Below, piece after piece: positions 15,344-15,490 of a stretch of DNA of 15,490 nt. A model generated the notes under the pieces. The model saw only the letters and a program-made list of their open reading frames with translations, did not search any database and had not been told where the DNA came from. Position 1 is the first letter of the stretch. Each line of letters begins with the position of its first letter. The position numbers and the translations under genes are program-made. The DNA is from JBKPFU01 sp046728975 (GTDB taxonomy: Bacteria; Actinomycetota; Thermoleophilia; Gaiellales; Gaiellaceae): NCBI GenBank assembly GCA_046728975.1, contig JBKPFU010000127.1:1-15490 (forward strand), read 5' to 3'.

Positions 15344-15490
15344 CTAGGCGCGAACCGGCCCATTTCCAGGCGTTTCGTCCTCCAGTTCGAGGAGATGCCG
15401 CGCCGCCTGAAGGTCGTCCTCGCCGACGAGGATCTCCCTCCATCCGAAGAACCCTCCACCTCGCTCCGCAGAGAGGTCGGCGCCGCGATC
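15344..15490 (-). CDS. C-terminal end of a small protein, possibly DUF2007 (cut by window edge)
   Basis: Forty-eight codons enter from the right edge and end at the TAG at 15344-15346. The reading is rich in Glu, Asp, Leu and Arg and contains GFFGWREILVGEDDLQAAR followed by HLLELEDE. The pattern 'V-x-x-ED-x-x-x-A-x-x-LL' is what I would expect at the end of a DUF2007 (putative signal-transducing protein) domain, but the fragment is too short to be certain. Codons have high GC at third positions, which supports a real gene. It lies 107 bp upstream of the transporter unit. Confidence 0.5.
   Translation of the reverse strand, partial: DRGADLSAERGGGFFGWREILVGEDDLQAARHLLELEDETPGNGPVRA

Overview
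The window is high-GC DNA in which every confidently called gene lies on the minus strand. It holds fourteen complete protein genes plus two genes cut by the window edges, with little intergenic space and GTG/TTG starts used freely. Gene content (archaeal/thermophile-type S-adenosylhomocysteinase, LytR-CpsA-Psr protein, zf-HC2 anti-sigma protein, Opp/Dpp transporter) and codon use suggest an actinobacterium-like organism, possibly a Thermoleophilia-type lineage. That placement is inference; no rRNA or tRNA is present to anchor it.

Layout in the direction of transcription (high to low coordinates). (1) 15490-15344: C-terminal end of a small protein, possibly DUF2007. (2) 15236-9973: a peptide-type ABC transporter unit (substrate-binding protein, OppB-type permease, OppD and OppF ATPases) and then a small three-helix membrane protein. 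No OppC permease is present, and the binding protein has a signal peptide but no lipobox. A strong stem-loop separates the binding-protein gene from the permease gene. (3) 9912-9457: a zinc-finger anti-sigma-like membrane protein with no sigma factor beside it. (4) 9225-5066: ATP synthase beta (atpD) and epsilon (atpC), detached from the rest of the ATP synthase operon, followed with almost no spacing by two MetE-fold genes. One resembles the MetE N-half and lacks zinc ligands; the other resembles the catalytic C-half and keeps His-x-Cys and the distal Cys. (5) 4951-593: LCP glycopolymer ligase, UDP-glucose dehydrogenase, sugar-phosphate nucleotidyltransferase and a mannose-6-phosphate-isomerase-type cupin, a tightly packed surface-polysaccharide unit. 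(6) 569-1: a MerR-family regulator with an operator-like palindrome directly upstream of it, followed by the start of ahcY.

Functionally, the MetE pair (homocysteine to methionine) and AhcY (S-adenosylhomocysteine to homocysteine) are parts of the methionine/SAM cycle that flank the polysaccharide unit. The MerR protein is a natural candidate regulator of ahcY. Within the polysaccharide unit, Ugd would supply UDP-glucuronate, the nucleotidyltransferase/cupin pair another activated sugar, and the LCP protein would attach the finished polymer to the wall.

The most notable points are the split MetE with its altered zinc site, a cluster of REP-like palindromes between atpD and atpC, the MerR operator candidate, the missing OppC, and an unassigned C-terminal domain on the LCP protein. 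I found no CRISPR array, insertion sequence, tRNA or rRNA. I did not find a clearly undescribed multi-gene system; the split MetE module is the closest candidate.
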